Positions 47,873 through 63,489 of a stretch of DNA of 64,000 nt are shown here, piece after piece; positions within the stretch are counted from its first letter, which is position 1; every line of letters starts with the position of its first letter. The position numbers and the translations under genes were made by a program. The stretch is from Holothuria scabra. Lineage: Eukaryota > Echinodermata > Holothuroidea > Aspidochirotida > Holothuriidae. A model generated the notes under the pieces. The model was not told the origin of the DNA. It worked only from the letters and a program-made list of their open reading frames with translations, and did no database searches. The DNA lies in contig CM074193.1 of assembly GCA_037179385.1 (NCBI GenBank), positions 43,615,082-43,679,081 of the forward strand, read 5' to 3'.

Positions 47873-50479
47873 TTGGATATTGTTCCGAAAGGATTGAAAT
47901 TAAGGAATCCGCTTCAATGCTCTGGCCACAAAAAAATTTTAGCCGACAAAATCTGTCAAGTGGCCTCCTCAAAGCTTCGTAACTTGGCCATCAAATCTGC
48001 TTATGCTAAACAGGAGTCTTTTTCACGTAGTCTTAGGAGAGAAACTGATCATTTGCACGAATTACTCCCCTCGGTTTCCTGTCGAACACAAGTAGTACGG
48101 GCACTTGAAAACGTTTTTAAACAACAACAGCACAAATGTTTTCAAAGAAAATTACGGAAACTCAAGGGTCTTACAAAAGAGGACCCCATCCTTCGACCCC
48201 TGGACAATCACCATCGATGTATTACCGACTGTTTTCCTTCCCGTTATCAGATTTCTGATGGGGTACCAAAGGACAAATTCATCAACCTTTCAGACCACGT
48301 CATCACTCCCCACGAGAAAGCTGTTCTCAACAAGGGTCTTTCTTTCTGCCCTTCGCGTGATTTGGATCCCGTTGATCTGGCCTATGACCTACATAGCTTC
48401 ACCCGAAAGGTTAGACTTAGGGAATATTTCGGAGATGAAAGTTTCTCCCCCGAAGTGCAGCATATGCCTATTTCAGGAACGAAACCTGAATGGACGCCTA
48501 AATCGGGAAGGAATCCTTACATCGAATCCTTCGTTAGTTCGGCCAAGGCTCACCTAAACTCATTTTTAGAAGCCAACTCTCGGCGCAAAAAATCCACCCA
48601 CAACTTGTCTACTGGCCAGCGTAATGCTATCAAAAATCTCAGTTCAAACCCTGCCATCACTATCAAACAAGCGGATAAGGGGGGCGCCATCACCATTCTA
48701 AATACAGCTGATTACATCTCGGAAGCGGAGACACAACTGAGTAACTCAGACTTCTATGTGAAGCTGCCAACCGATCCCAAGGTACATAAAGTGCCTAAAC
48801 TGGTCGAAAGTAGACTTTCCTCCCTAGACCCTCCCCCCAATATCCCATCTGATTTACAGGTACATAATTTAAGTACCCCTAAGTTGTTTGAATTAGCCAA
48901 ATTTCTTGACATTTTCCCTCCAGGTAGACCCATTGTCTCCTGCATAGGAACCCTTACGGAACACCTCTCTGGTTACATTGACAGTGTTCTTAATCCTTTA
49001 CTGCCCTCACTTGGCAGTTATGTAAAGGATACTGCTCATTTCCTTAGGAAACTCCAAGCCATAGGGTCCTGTCCCCCAGGTTCCCTTTTAGTTACCATGG
49101 ATGTGAGTGCCCTCTATTCTAATATTCCCCACAAGGAAGGGGTATTGGCCTGCAAAAAGTTCCTGGCTAGAAATGGTTTTTCCACCCAGTTTATTAAAGA
49201 ATTTGCCTGCATTGTTGAGTTTGTTCTCACTCACAATCACTTTGTTTTCAATGAGCAATTTTATTTACAAACGAGTGGAACGGCAATGGGCAGCAGAATG
49301 GCACCCAGTTATGCCATTATTTTCATGGCTGACTTAGAGGAAAGAATCCTCTCTAATAGCCCTTTCAAGCCCTGTAATTATTATAGATATATCGATGACA
49401 TTTTCTCCACTTGGGTTCACGGAGTAGATGCGCTCCGACATTTCTTAACAGCCTGTAACGATGTTCACCCTACCATCAAATTCACCTCGGAGTTCTCCGA
49501 TACTGAAATCCCCTTCCTAGACGTACTAGTTGGATTGTGTAACGATAATTTTGTTACCACGCTTTACTGCAAGCCCACTGATACCCATACCTATCTCAAT
49601 TTTGAGAGTTCCCACCCATACAGCCTTAAGACAGCCATTGTGTATTCCCAGTGCATCAGAATCAAACGTATCTGTTCTTCCGAATCTGAGTACAATAAAC
49701 ATATTTCCAATCTTGTTGGTCATTTCCTGCATAACGGGTACCCCTTTTCCATTATTAAAAGGGGGATTTCAAAAGCTTCTGCTCTATGTCGGGAAGACCT
49801 TCTTCTTGAAAAACCGAAAGCCACTAACTCTCGTATTCCTTTAGTTGTGGAGTATTCCAGTCGAACTGACAAGTTACTCAAAGTGCTACGTCAAGACTTT
49901 GAAATTCTTAAATCGGACAGTTCTATTCACGATCTGTTCAAAGACCCCCCGCTCATGTCCCGCAGGCAACCCCCCAACCTTAAATCCATAATTACCTCTT
50001 CTAGGCTTCCCAGTAGGTCCGACACGGGCAACCGGAAATGCGGAAAGCCTAGATGTCAAGTATGTAGTTTTTTGATCACTGACCCCTGTTTCACCCCTCC
50101 CGGTACCAATGCCCGCATCCGCCCCGGTCCTTTCAACTGTGACACCCCCAACGTCGTGTATTTGATTTTTTGTAATAAGTGTGTGTATGGTAATTACATT
50201 GGTCAAACAGGTTCAAAGTTCAGGTTCAGATTCAACAACCACAAAAAGACAGTTAAAGATAAGGCCATCAGTTATCCAGTAGCCAAGCATTTCAATCAAT
50301 GTAATCACAACCTCTCCAATCTCAAGTTTGTCCTGTTAGGCTCTAATTACCCCACTCTCAACAATAGACTAAGGTCCCAGAGTAAGTGGATTATGAAGCT
50401 TAAAACTCATATCAATGGTTTAAACTTGGATTTGGGTGTTTTAAGTGATTTTCCGTTTGCCACTCGTGGTGAAGCGTGA
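47873..50479 (+). CDS. PLE-A polyprotein: Penelope-type reverse transcriptase with GIY-YIG endonuclease (internal deletion)
   Basis: The marked start is a TTG. The frame is open upstream to about 47757 and reads like the basic N-terminal segment common in PLEs (EKLQWKLAQTRSNITFL), so the true start is not resolved. Order: basic helical N-terminus; NPAITIKQADKGGAITIL (about residue 260); KVHK (303); GRPIVSC; TMDVSALY with catalytic Asp near 410; GTAMGSRMAPSYA; YRYIDDI with Asp508 and Asp509; a CxxxxCxxC knuckle; GIY-YIG core with VYL at 762-764 and YIG at 775-777. Penelope elements use this nuclease and RT for target-primed integration. The join DPKVHK lacks 40 residues kept in the left copy, removing the FYxLPK part before RT motif 1. 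The copy is therefore probably not functional although the frame is open. Confidence 0.85.
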   Translation: MDIVPKGLKLRNPLQCSGHKKILADKICQVASSKLRNLAIKSAYAKQESFSRSLRRETDHLHELLPSVSCRTQVVRALENVFKQQQHKCFQRKLRKLKGLTKEDPILRPLDNHHRCITDCFPSRYQISDGVPKDKFINLSDHVITPHEKAVLNKGLSFCPSRDLDPVDLAYDLHSFTRKVRLREYFGDESFSPEVQHMPISGTKPEWTPKSGRNPYIESFVSSAKAHLNSFLEANSRRKKSTHNLSTGQRNAIKNLSSNPAITIKQADKGGAITILNTADYISEAETQLSNSDFYVKLPTDPKVHKVPKLVESRLSSLDPPPNIPSDLQVHNLSTPKLFELAKFLDIFPPGRPIVSCIGTLTEHLSGYIDSVLNPLLPSLGSYVKDTAHFLRKLQAIGSCPPGSLLVTMDVSALYSNIPHKEGVLACKKFLARNGFSTQFIKEFACIVEFVLTHNHFVFNEQFYLQTSGTAMGSRMAPSYAIIFMADLEERILSNSPFKPCNYYRYIDDIFSTWVHGVDALRHFLTACNDVHPTIKFTSEFSDTEIPFLDVLVGLCNDNFVTTLYCKPTDTHTYLNFESSHPYSLKTAIVYSQCIRIKRICSSESEYNKHISNLVGHFLHNGYPFSIIKRGISKASALCREDLLLEKPKATNSRIPLVVEYSSRTDKLLKVLRQDFEILKSDSSIHDLFKDPPLMSRRQPPNLKSIITSSRLPSRSDTGNRKCGKPRCQVCSFLITDPCFTPPGTNARIRPGPFNCDTPNVVYLIFCNKCVYGNYIGQTGSKFRFRFNNHKKTVKDKAISYPVAKHFNQCNHNLSNLKFVLLGSNYPTLNNRLRSQSKWIMKLKTHINGLNLDLGVLSDFPFATRGEA

Positions 50480-50559
50480 CTATGAGCTTTTGCAATAAGT
50501 ATACCATTGAGTACAGTGTACTAGGTCTCCATTATATTATTTTCACTTCATTGTTGGTG

Positions 50560-50587
50560 CTGAAGAAAGGCACAGGCGTGCCTGAAA
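50560..50587 (+). ncRNA. Hammerhead-like fragment in the PLE-A 3' end, right copy
   Basis: CTGAAGA fits the CUGANGA core, followed by a 6-bp stem with a tetraloop and GAAA, then an ATATAT stretch. The core order is that of a hammerhead, but stem I and a good NUH site are not evident. The PLE-B motif is much better. Confidence 0.3.
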
Positions 50588-50687
50588 TATATATTGGAAA
50601 TTTGTGCTCTTATGATGTCATCTTTGTGTAACTCACTATTTTTCATCGTTTTTATAATTTTTGGAGCACACGTGGATACTTTTCTTA

Positions 50688-50693
50688 GTATAT

Positions 50694-50728
<35 letters not shown>
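50688..50728. repeat. (TA)n tract 2
   Basis: About 41 bp of TA with one AA interruption. It separates the PLE-A right copy from the inverted PLE-B left copy. Confidence 0.9.
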
Positions 50729-50813
50729 ATAAGGTCGAAATGCTGCGGAGCACTGTTGAAATGTGTAGGTCGAAAAGAGGTAGTAAAAAGTGCTTAAAAG
50801 TTTGCGGAAAACT

Positions 50814-50849
50814 CCACGACGTTTCGGGTATAAACCCTTCATCAGGTGG
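50814..50849 (-). ncRNA. Hammerhead ribozyme motif, PLE-B unit 2 left
   Basis: In the element's sense: stem I strand CCAC, CTGATGA, stem II GGGT-TTAT-ACCC, GAAA, a two-base stem III/loop CG, then TC as the cleavage position, followed by the matching stem I strand GTGG. All invariant core positions are present. Stem III is only the A-U pair plus the self-complementary ACGT, a minimal form that would work best as a dimer. Hammerheads of this minimal type are known from Penelope-like elements. Confidence 0.8.
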
Positions 50850-51178
50850 CAAAAACCAAACTGAACAACCAACAGTAACAATTGGACACGACAAACATCA
50901 AATCCGAAGCGATCGCTGTAAAAACAGAACCGGACGAAAGTGACTGTCAGAAACATGAGTGCGAAGGATGAAACACAAATCAAAAAAAGAAAAAGAGCGT
51001 CCTGGATGAAAAAATGCACGTAAAAATCGAACATGGTCTTAAAAAAGGGAAAACAGGAGACAAAAACCAGCTCCGGAAAAAAAAATAAAAAATTATAAGT
51101 AAGGCCTACACAGAAAAAAACGAGCACGAACGGGTAAGTGTAAAAGGAGTAAAAACTGGTACAAAAAGGGGGTGAATA

Positions 51179-52517
51179 TTACAAAAGGTCAATTCTAACG
51201 TTAAGCCCGTGTGGAGCGAGAGTACCTAGCCTCATGATCAGTCGGTTTTCAGCACTAAGGCGGTCACGATCGGAGCCTCGGCACATTACAGCTGCCGTAA
51301 CGGTTAAATGCTGTATGGAACAAGGTGAAGGGGGATTGAAATGTGCAGCCACCGGGTCTCCATGGAGATTCTGTTTGATGGACCTAAGGTGCTCAGTGAC
51401 TCGATCCGCGAGGCGGCGCTTGGTCTCTCCCACATACAACGAGTTACATCTCCCACAAGCTAAAATATACACTACATTTGAGGAAATGCAGGAGAATCTT
51501 TGTTTGACAATAAAGCTATTGCCGTTGGGGCCAGAAATGTTGACGAGGTCGTGTTTGCCGACAACTGGACATGTATTACACCTCGGACGGTTACATGGAA
51601 AGGTACCAGCCGTGTCGTCGAAAGAAGTTTGTGGGTGGGAAGCCCGAACTAAATGGTTGGCTAAATTTTTCTCAACTCTAAAGGCAGTGATGGGGGTTCC
51701 GGGAAAACATCACGGGTTGAGGGGTCTTGTCGGAGCAACTTTACATTTTTGTGGATAGCGTGTAAAATAGGACGGATCGAAGGGTGATAAGAAATAACTA
51801 AAGGAATACGTAGATTGGTACCAGATTTGCTCTTTTTCTCCAAGGCTTCCTTTCTGCTGGTTCCTTGAATTCTGCGTAGGGCATTAGAGAGGATTTTGGC
51901 AGGGTACTGGCGTTTTTCAAAAAAGGACAAAATTTCTTCAGAGGCAGTAGAGAAGTCAGAATCCTCCGAACAAATTCGTCTGGCTCGCAAGAGCTGGGAA
52001 TAAGGGATAGATTTAGTGCAAGATTTGGGGTGATTGGAAGGGTACAAAAGGTAGTTATGCGAGTCGGTTGGCTTAAAGTGTAGGTTAGAGGTAATTGTAC
52101 GGTTGTTGATGGACAGTTTAAGGTCGAGAAAAACAACAGATGAGTCCGAGATACAATGGGTAAATTTCAAAAAGGGGCAAAAGGAATTAACAAAGTCGAT
52201 AAAAGTTTCTAAATCACGACGGGATCCAGAGGCAACTCCTACAATATCATCAATATACCTTTTGTAAAGTATAGGTCGTGGCCCGGTATACTGAGAAAAA
52301 AGTTGTTCTTCAAAGTGGCCCATGGTCAAACAGGCAACAGAGGGACCCATTTTGGTTCCCATGGCCACTCCTTTAACTTGACGGAAAAAACGCCCATTAA
52401 ACTGAAAACAATTTTGCTTGAGAACAAGTTCCGTTAAACGTAGGAAGGTGTCAGTCGGTACAAGGGGATCACGCCGTTTGTCTAGGTAGTAACGGATAGC
52501 TGTTAAGGCAGCATTAT
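51179..52517 (-). pseudogene. PLE-B RT/GIY-YIG fragment, unit 2 left
   Basis: Starts within the RT. It shows GVAMGTKMGPSVA, LYKRYIDDIVGV and HFKPTDSHNYL, then a frameshift in a C run. The GIY-YIG core follows (VYILACGRC ... YVGETKRRLADRVTEH) to a stop at 51179-51181. Residues upstream of RT motif 1 are missing. It is non-functional by truncation alone. Confidence 0.8.
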
Positions 52518-52544
52518 AAGGCAGCCTCTACACGTCAATTCCTC

Positions 52545-53883
52545 ATAATGCTGCCTTAACAGCTATCCGTTACTACCTAGACAAACGGCGTGATCCCCTT
52601 GTACCGACTGACACCTTCCTACGTTTAACGGAACTTGTTCTCAAGCAAAATTGTTTTCAGTTTAATGGGCGTTTTTTCCGTCAAGTTAAAGGAGTGGCCA
52701 TGGGAACCAAAATGGGTCCCTCTGTTGCCTGTTTGACCATGGGCCACTTTGAAGAACAACTTTTTTCTCAGTATACCGGGCCACGACCTATACTTTACAA
52801 AAGGTATATTGATGATATTGTAGGAGTTGCCTCTGGATCCCGTCGTGATTTAGAAACTTTTATTGACTTTGTTAATTCCTTTTGCCCCTTTTTGAAATTT
52901 ACCCATTGTATCTCGGACTCATCTGTTGTTTTTCTCGACCTTAAACTGTCCATCAACAACCGTACAATTACCTCTAACCTACACTTTAAGCCAACCGACT
53001 CGCATAACTACCTTTGTACCCTTCCAATCACCCCAAATCTTGCACTAAATCTATCCCTTATTCCCAGCTCTTGCGAGCCAGACGAATTTGTTCGGAGGAT
53101 TCTGACTTCTCTACTGCCTCTGAAGAAATTTTGTCCTTTTTTGAAAAACGCCAGTACCCTGCCAAAATCCTCTCTAATGCCCTACGCAGAATTCAAGGAA
53201 CCAGCAGAAAGGAAGCCTTGGAGAAAAAGAGCAAATCTGGTACTAATCTACGTATTCCTTTAGTTATTTCTTATCACCCTTCGATCCGTCCTATTTTACA
53301 CGCTATCCACAAAAATGTAAAGTTGCTCCGACAAGACCCCTCAACCCGTGATGTTTTCCCGGAACCCCCCATCACTGCCTTTAGAGTTGAGAAAAATTTA
53401 GCCAACCATTTAGTTCGGGCTTCCCACCCACAAACTTCTCTCGACGACACGGCTGGTACCTTTCCATGTAACCGTCCGAGGTGTAATACATGTCCAGTTG
53501 TCGGCAAACACGACCTCGTCAACATTTCTGGCCCCAACGGCAATAGCTTTATTGTCAAACAAAGATTCTCCTGCATTTCCTCAAATGTAGTGTATATTTT
53601 AGCTTGTGGGAGATGTAACTCGTTGTATGTGGGAGAGACCAAGCGCCGCCTCGCGGATCGAGTCACTGAGCACCTTAGGTCCATCAAACAGAATCTCCAT
53701 GGATACCCGGTGGCTGCACATTTCAACCCCCCTTCAACTTGTTCAATACAGCATTTAACCGTTACGGCAGCTGTAATGTGCCGAGGCTCCGATCGTGACC
53801 GCCTTAGTGCTGAAAACCGACTGATCATGAGGCTAGGTACTCTCGCTCCACACGGGCTTAACGTTAGAATTGACCTTTTGTAA
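52545..53883 (+). pseudogene. PLE-B RT/GIY-YIG fragment, unit 2 right
   Basis: RT frame open from before 52694 to about 53012, where a T run is one base shorter than in the other copies (in the codons after HNYL). Translation continues in a second frame (53014-53883) through CNRPRCNTC and the GIY-YIG core to TAA. The catalytic YIDD pair is present. The N-terminus is missing. Confidence 0.8.
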
Positions 53884-54210
53884 TATTCACCCCCTTTTTG
53901 TACCAGTTTTTACTCCTTTTACACTTACCCGTTCGTGCTCGTTTTTTTCTGTGTAGGCCTTATTTACAATTATTTTTTTTTTTCCGGAGCTAGTTTTTGT
54001 CTCCTGTTTTCCCTTTTTCAAGAACATGTTCAATTTTTACGTGCATTTTTTCATCCAGGACGCTCTTTTTCTCTTTTTGATTTGTGTTTCATCCTTCGCA
54101 CTCATGTTTTCTGACAGTCACTTTCGTCCGGTTCTGTTTTTACAGCGATCGTTTCGGATTTGATGTTGTCGTGTCCAATTGTTACTGTTGGTTGTTCAGT
54201 TTGGTTTTTG

Positions 54211-54246
54211 CCACCTGATGAAGGGTTTATACCCGAAACGTCTTGG
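54211..54246 (+). ncRNA. Hammerhead ribozyme motif, PLE-B unit 2 right (mutated stem I)
   Basis: Same core as the other four copies (CTGATGA, GGGT/ACCC stem, GAAA, CGTC), but the base after the cleavage site is T where the others have G. The first stem I pair is therefore lost (TTGG against CCAC). Confidence 0.7.
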
Positions 54247-54290
54247 AGTTTTCCGCAAACTTTTAAGCACTTTTTACTACCTCTTTTCGA

Positions 54291-55422
<1,132 letters not shown>

Positions 55423-55752
55423 TATTCACCCCCTTTTTGTACCAGTTTTTACTCCTTTTACACTTACCCGTTCGTGCTCGTTTTTTTCTGTGTAGGCCTT
55501 ATTTACAATTTTTTTTTTTTTTTTTCCGGAGCTAGTTTTTGTCTCCTGTTTTCCCTTTTTTAAGAACATGTTCGATTTTTACGTGCATTTTTTCATCCAG
55601 GACGCTCTTTCTCTTTTTTTGATTTGTGTTTCATCCTTCGCACTCATGTTTCTGACAGTCACTTTCGTCCGGTTCTGTTTTTACAGCGATCGCTTCGGAT
55701 TTGATGTTTGTCGTGTCAAATTGTTACTGTTGGTTGTTCAGTTTGGTTTTTG

Positions 55753-55788
55753 CCACCTGATGAAGGGTTTATACCCGAAACGTCGTGG
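55753..55788 (+). ncRNA. Hammerhead ribozyme motif, PLE-B unit 3
   Basis: CCAC (55753-55756), CTGATGA (55757-55763), stem II GGGT/ACCC (65-68 and 73-76), GAAA (77-80), CGTC (81-84) and GTGG (85-88). All core positions and stem I pairs are intact. It lies about 330 bp past the stop codon in the sense strand. Confidence 0.8.
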
Positions 55789-55834
55789 AGTTTTCCGCAA
55801 ACTTTTAAGCACTTTTTACTACCTCTTTTCGACC

Positions 55835-55862
55835 TATATATATATATGTAAATATGTATATA

Positions 55863-55938
<76 letters not shown>

Positions 55939-55956
55939 CATATATATATATATATA
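55835..55956. repeat. (TA)n tract 4
   Basis: About 122 bp of TA with TGTA and CATA interruptions near both edges, followed by a short (GA)n at 55957-55969. Confidence 0.95.
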
Positions 55957-55966
55957 GAGAGAGAGA

Positions 55967-56331
55967 GAGTGAAGGGTGAATTATAAACATGTATATGCAA
56001 ATCGAAAATAATTTATAATATAAAGAATAAATCAAACTGGAAATCTGCCCCGACGAAAAATTGACCGTCTCCACTGGGACTCGAACCCAGACCTTTTGCT
56101 TTACGTGCAGACGCCTTACCAGTTTGGCTATGAAGCCAGTCCTGGCTGTTCGAGTTTCCAGAAAGGAGTCAATGATTCGTCGAGAGGGCGCTACACAGAG
56201 TTGTGGACATATATCCATTTCAAACTCCGATCGGCGTTTTGACAGAGATCACTTCTGGAAACCAGATTGATGCAATCAGTTTGAATCACCGCATAATACA
56301 TGGATCTCGCGAAGAGATACGAAACTGTAAG
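55967..56331 (-). repeat. tRNA-derived repeat (SINE-like), copy 1
   Basis: First of two tandem copies with a 365-bp period. In the minus sense: an upstream block, a tRNA-like head (56066-56137), then an AT-rich body ending near 55967. It sits between (TA)n tracts 4 and 5 inside the PLE cluster. Confidence 0.75.
56066..56137 (-). ncRNA. tRNA-like head, copy 1
   Basis: A 7-nt acceptor arm (6 of 7 pairs), A box TAGCCAAACTGG, 3-bp D stem GCC/GGC, anticodon loop ACGTAAA (GTA), T arm CTGGG-TTCGAGT-CCCAG, B box GGTTCGAGTCCC. The anticodon stem has a mismatch. No intron, although eukaryotic tRNA-Tyr usually has one, and C at position 33. It is a pol III promoter-bearing tRNA relic, not a working tRNA. 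Confidence 0.7.
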
Positions 56332-56665
56332 GAGTGAAGGGTGAATTATAAACATGTATATGCAAATCGAAAATAATTTATAATATAAAGAATAAATCAA
56401 ACTGGAAATCTGCCCCGACGAAAATTTGACCGTCTCCACTGGGACTCGAACCCAGACCTTCTGCTTTACGTGCAGACGCCTTACCAGTCTGGCTATGAAG
56501 CCAGTCCTGGCTGTTCGAGTTTCCAGAAAGGAGTCAATGATTCGTCGAGAGGGCGCTACACAGAGTTGTGGACATATATCCATTTCAAACTCCGATCGGC
56601 GTTTTGACAGAGATCACTTCTGGAAACCAGATTGATGCAATCAGTTTGAATCACCGCATAATACA
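56332..56665 (-). repeat. tRNA-derived repeat (SINE-like), copy 2
   Basis: Nearly identical to copy 1 from 56332 to CACCGCATAATACA at 56665, where they diverge. A third occurrence is not seen in the window. Confidence 0.75.
56431..56502 (-). ncRNA. tRNA-like head, copy 2
   Basis: As copy 1, but the A box is TAGCCAGACTGG (closer to consensus) and the anticodon stem TCTGC/GCAGA is perfect. The anticodon loop is again ACGTAAA. This is the better preserved of the two. Confidence 0.7.
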
Positions 56666-56696
56666 GTGTTTGATTTGTTTGTTTTGATTAATTCTT

Positions 56697-62156
<5,460 letters not shown>

Positions 62157-62351
62157 TTATGAAACGTTTCCCGAAAAAATATTGAAAGGTATATTCCGGA
62201 GATGAAATTCATTAACTTCAAGATATGCAGAAAAATTTTCTTTCATCTCAATAGCATAGCGTTTGAAAGATGTAAATTTATAAAGTAATGCAAGTTTTTG
62301 CTTTTGATTTGGTGCATCATGTAAATCTGTGATGTCATCGCGGCTCATTAA
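62157..62351 (-). CDS. Weak candidate exon or small ORF, unknown function
   Basis: A 63-codon frame from ATG (62348) with polar, protein-like composition (NQKQKLALLYKF ... EMKENFSAYLEV). An AG at a possible acceptor lies three bases before the ATG, but the polypyrimidine tract is poor. No domain is recognised. It lies 0.7 kb downstream of the 63070-63486 exon on the same strand, which hints at, but does not show, a shared gene. Confidence 0.2.
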   Translation of the reverse strand, partial: LMSRDDITDLHDAPNQKQKLALLYKFTSFKRYAIEMKENFSAYLEVNEFHLRNIPFNIFSGNVS

Positions 62352-63069
62352 CTTGACACAACATTCAATTTATTTGTAGTACTTTTGATGTCGATGCATT
62401 AATCAACAGTAGTTGTTGTACTCTACGTATGGTGGAGGGTAAAGCTTGATCTACAGGCAAAGATATTTTAAAGGGCCAATCCTCTCACTCCAAACTACAT
62501 TTCTTGTAGGGGGTACAGAAACTCTGCATTGGCCCAGCTTTTTGGTTGACTGTTAATTCAAACCATGTAGACAACTAAAGCTTGTATTACAACAGCATGA
62601 ACTATACTTAGAGTGTTTTGATTATACACATAGAGCTTTACTATGCTCACCCTGGAGCAATAAACTGAGATTGTGACGGGATAAGGATGAATTTCAGACA
62701 AATGTGAGGGGCTGAAGTAAGAAGGTTAGGAGAATTGGTACTGCTTGGGGTGAGAGAGCTGGGCCTTTAAAATTTCCACAGTATCAAATTTCAAGGACAA
62801 AAGGACTTTAACTTATAAAGGAAAACAAAAGGAATCAGAGAAAACGTGTCCACACTACACAACTTTAGTGGCTTTTTTGAAAAACAGCGGTATGTTTTAA
62901 CGAAAATAACCAATCTTTAAAATGAGATATCTTGAGTTAGGAAAGGGAATTGCCACAGGGTTTGAAGAACACCGTCGGTGTGGATTATTTTTGTTTTACA
63001 AAACCCCCGTGAAAAGCCATAAGAAGGCATTTACATAACTACTGCGGGAATTATGCCTTCCCCAAAGTG
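62352..63069. other. No feature seen
   Basis: AT-rich spacer between the two minus-strand candidate coding blocks. Confidence 0.45.
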
Positions 63070-63486
63070 CTAACGCGTATGCCTTTCTTCTGTAAGCTTT
63101 CTGTCGGCTTCCATACGTTCTAAATATCGTTTGAAACTCGATAGATACCTATTACGTAACTCAATGCCCTTTGAAGGATAGAAACATTTCAAAGGAGGTA
63201 AAAATATTTCTCTCGTCAAAAGTTGTTGTTCCTCAAAGTTTGAACTGTGAAGGAAAAATCTCTTATCATAAAATGAATAAAGAGTGTTCCGATTTTTTTC
63301 TTCAATTGTAATCAATACAATTTTGGAGAAACAGAACACAGAATTGGCTACGTTATAAATGGTCTCGTCTGGCTGAGTCATCGAAACCAATTTTCGATAA
63401 AGCCGGTCTTTGGCTTCAGACAGTGAAGAATTATGTACTTGTGTACCAATGTTAAGAAAGTCGGTGAGCCATAGTATACGCCAACA
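63070..63486 (-). CDS. Candidate 3'-terminal exon of an unrecognised protein
   Basis: The frame is open from a TAG at 63489-63487 to a stop at 63072-63070, 138 codons. That upstream TAG is itself the AG of a plausible acceptor (GCATTTTAG), so the exon would begin at 63486 in phase 0. Composition is protein-like, with no repeat underneath: WRILWLTDFLNIGTQ near the start, then YNVANSVFCFSKIVLITI, then a charged, probably helical C-terminus (NRYLSSFKRYLERMEADR). The longest ATG- or TTG-started frame begins only at 63390, which supports an internal or terminal exon over a complete small gene. No domain is recognised. Upstream exons would lie beyond the right edge of the window. Confidence 0.4.
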   Translation of the reverse strand, partial: CWRILWLTDFLNIGTQVHNSSLSEAKDRLYRKLVSMTQPDETIYNVANSVFCFSKIVLITIEEKNRNTLYSFYDKRFFLHSSNFEEQQLLTREIFLPPLKCFYPSKGIELRNRYLSSFKRYLERMEADRKLTEERHTR

Positions 63487-63489
63487 CTA

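Larger units (their letters stand above)
47756..50687 (+). mobile_element. PLE-A, right copy
   Basis: Runs from the head-to-head junction with the left copy to a (TA)n tract at 50688. Sequence beyond 50651 (about 36 bp) is not shared with the left copy. It contains the long reading frame at 47873-50479 and a 3' UTR with a CTGAAGA...GAAA hairpin. The start of the element is probably not present, because the frame is already open at the junction. Confidence 0.85.
50729..52522 (-). mobile_element. PLE-B, unit 2 left arm (inverted, 5'-truncated)
   Basis: Left arm of a near-perfect palindrome of about 3.5 kb. Its complement runs from inside the RT (IPHNAALTAIRYY) through GIY-YIG and the 3' UTR to a TTTCGACCT end at the (TA)n tract. 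The coding frame is broken: RT segment at 51661-52368, a five-base run (51692-51696) where the right arm has six, then the GIY-YIG segment at 51179-51472. Confidence 0.85.

Noticed and set aside
47873..50479. Group II intron or retron reverse transcriptase
   Set aside because: The RT motif set with DKGGA, LPKxHK and a C-terminal GIY-YIG core identifies a Penelope-like element.
51234..51758. Plus-strand 174-codon ORF (also 57297-57821 and the minus ORFs at 53274 and 54813)
   Set aside because: Antisense shadow of the PLE-B GIY-YIG region; it recurs only because the element recurs.
56066..56502. Functional tRNA-Tyr(GTA) genes
   Set aside because: Embedded in a 365-bp repeat, no intron, C33 in the loop, imperfect acceptor; best explained as a tRNA-derived repeat head.
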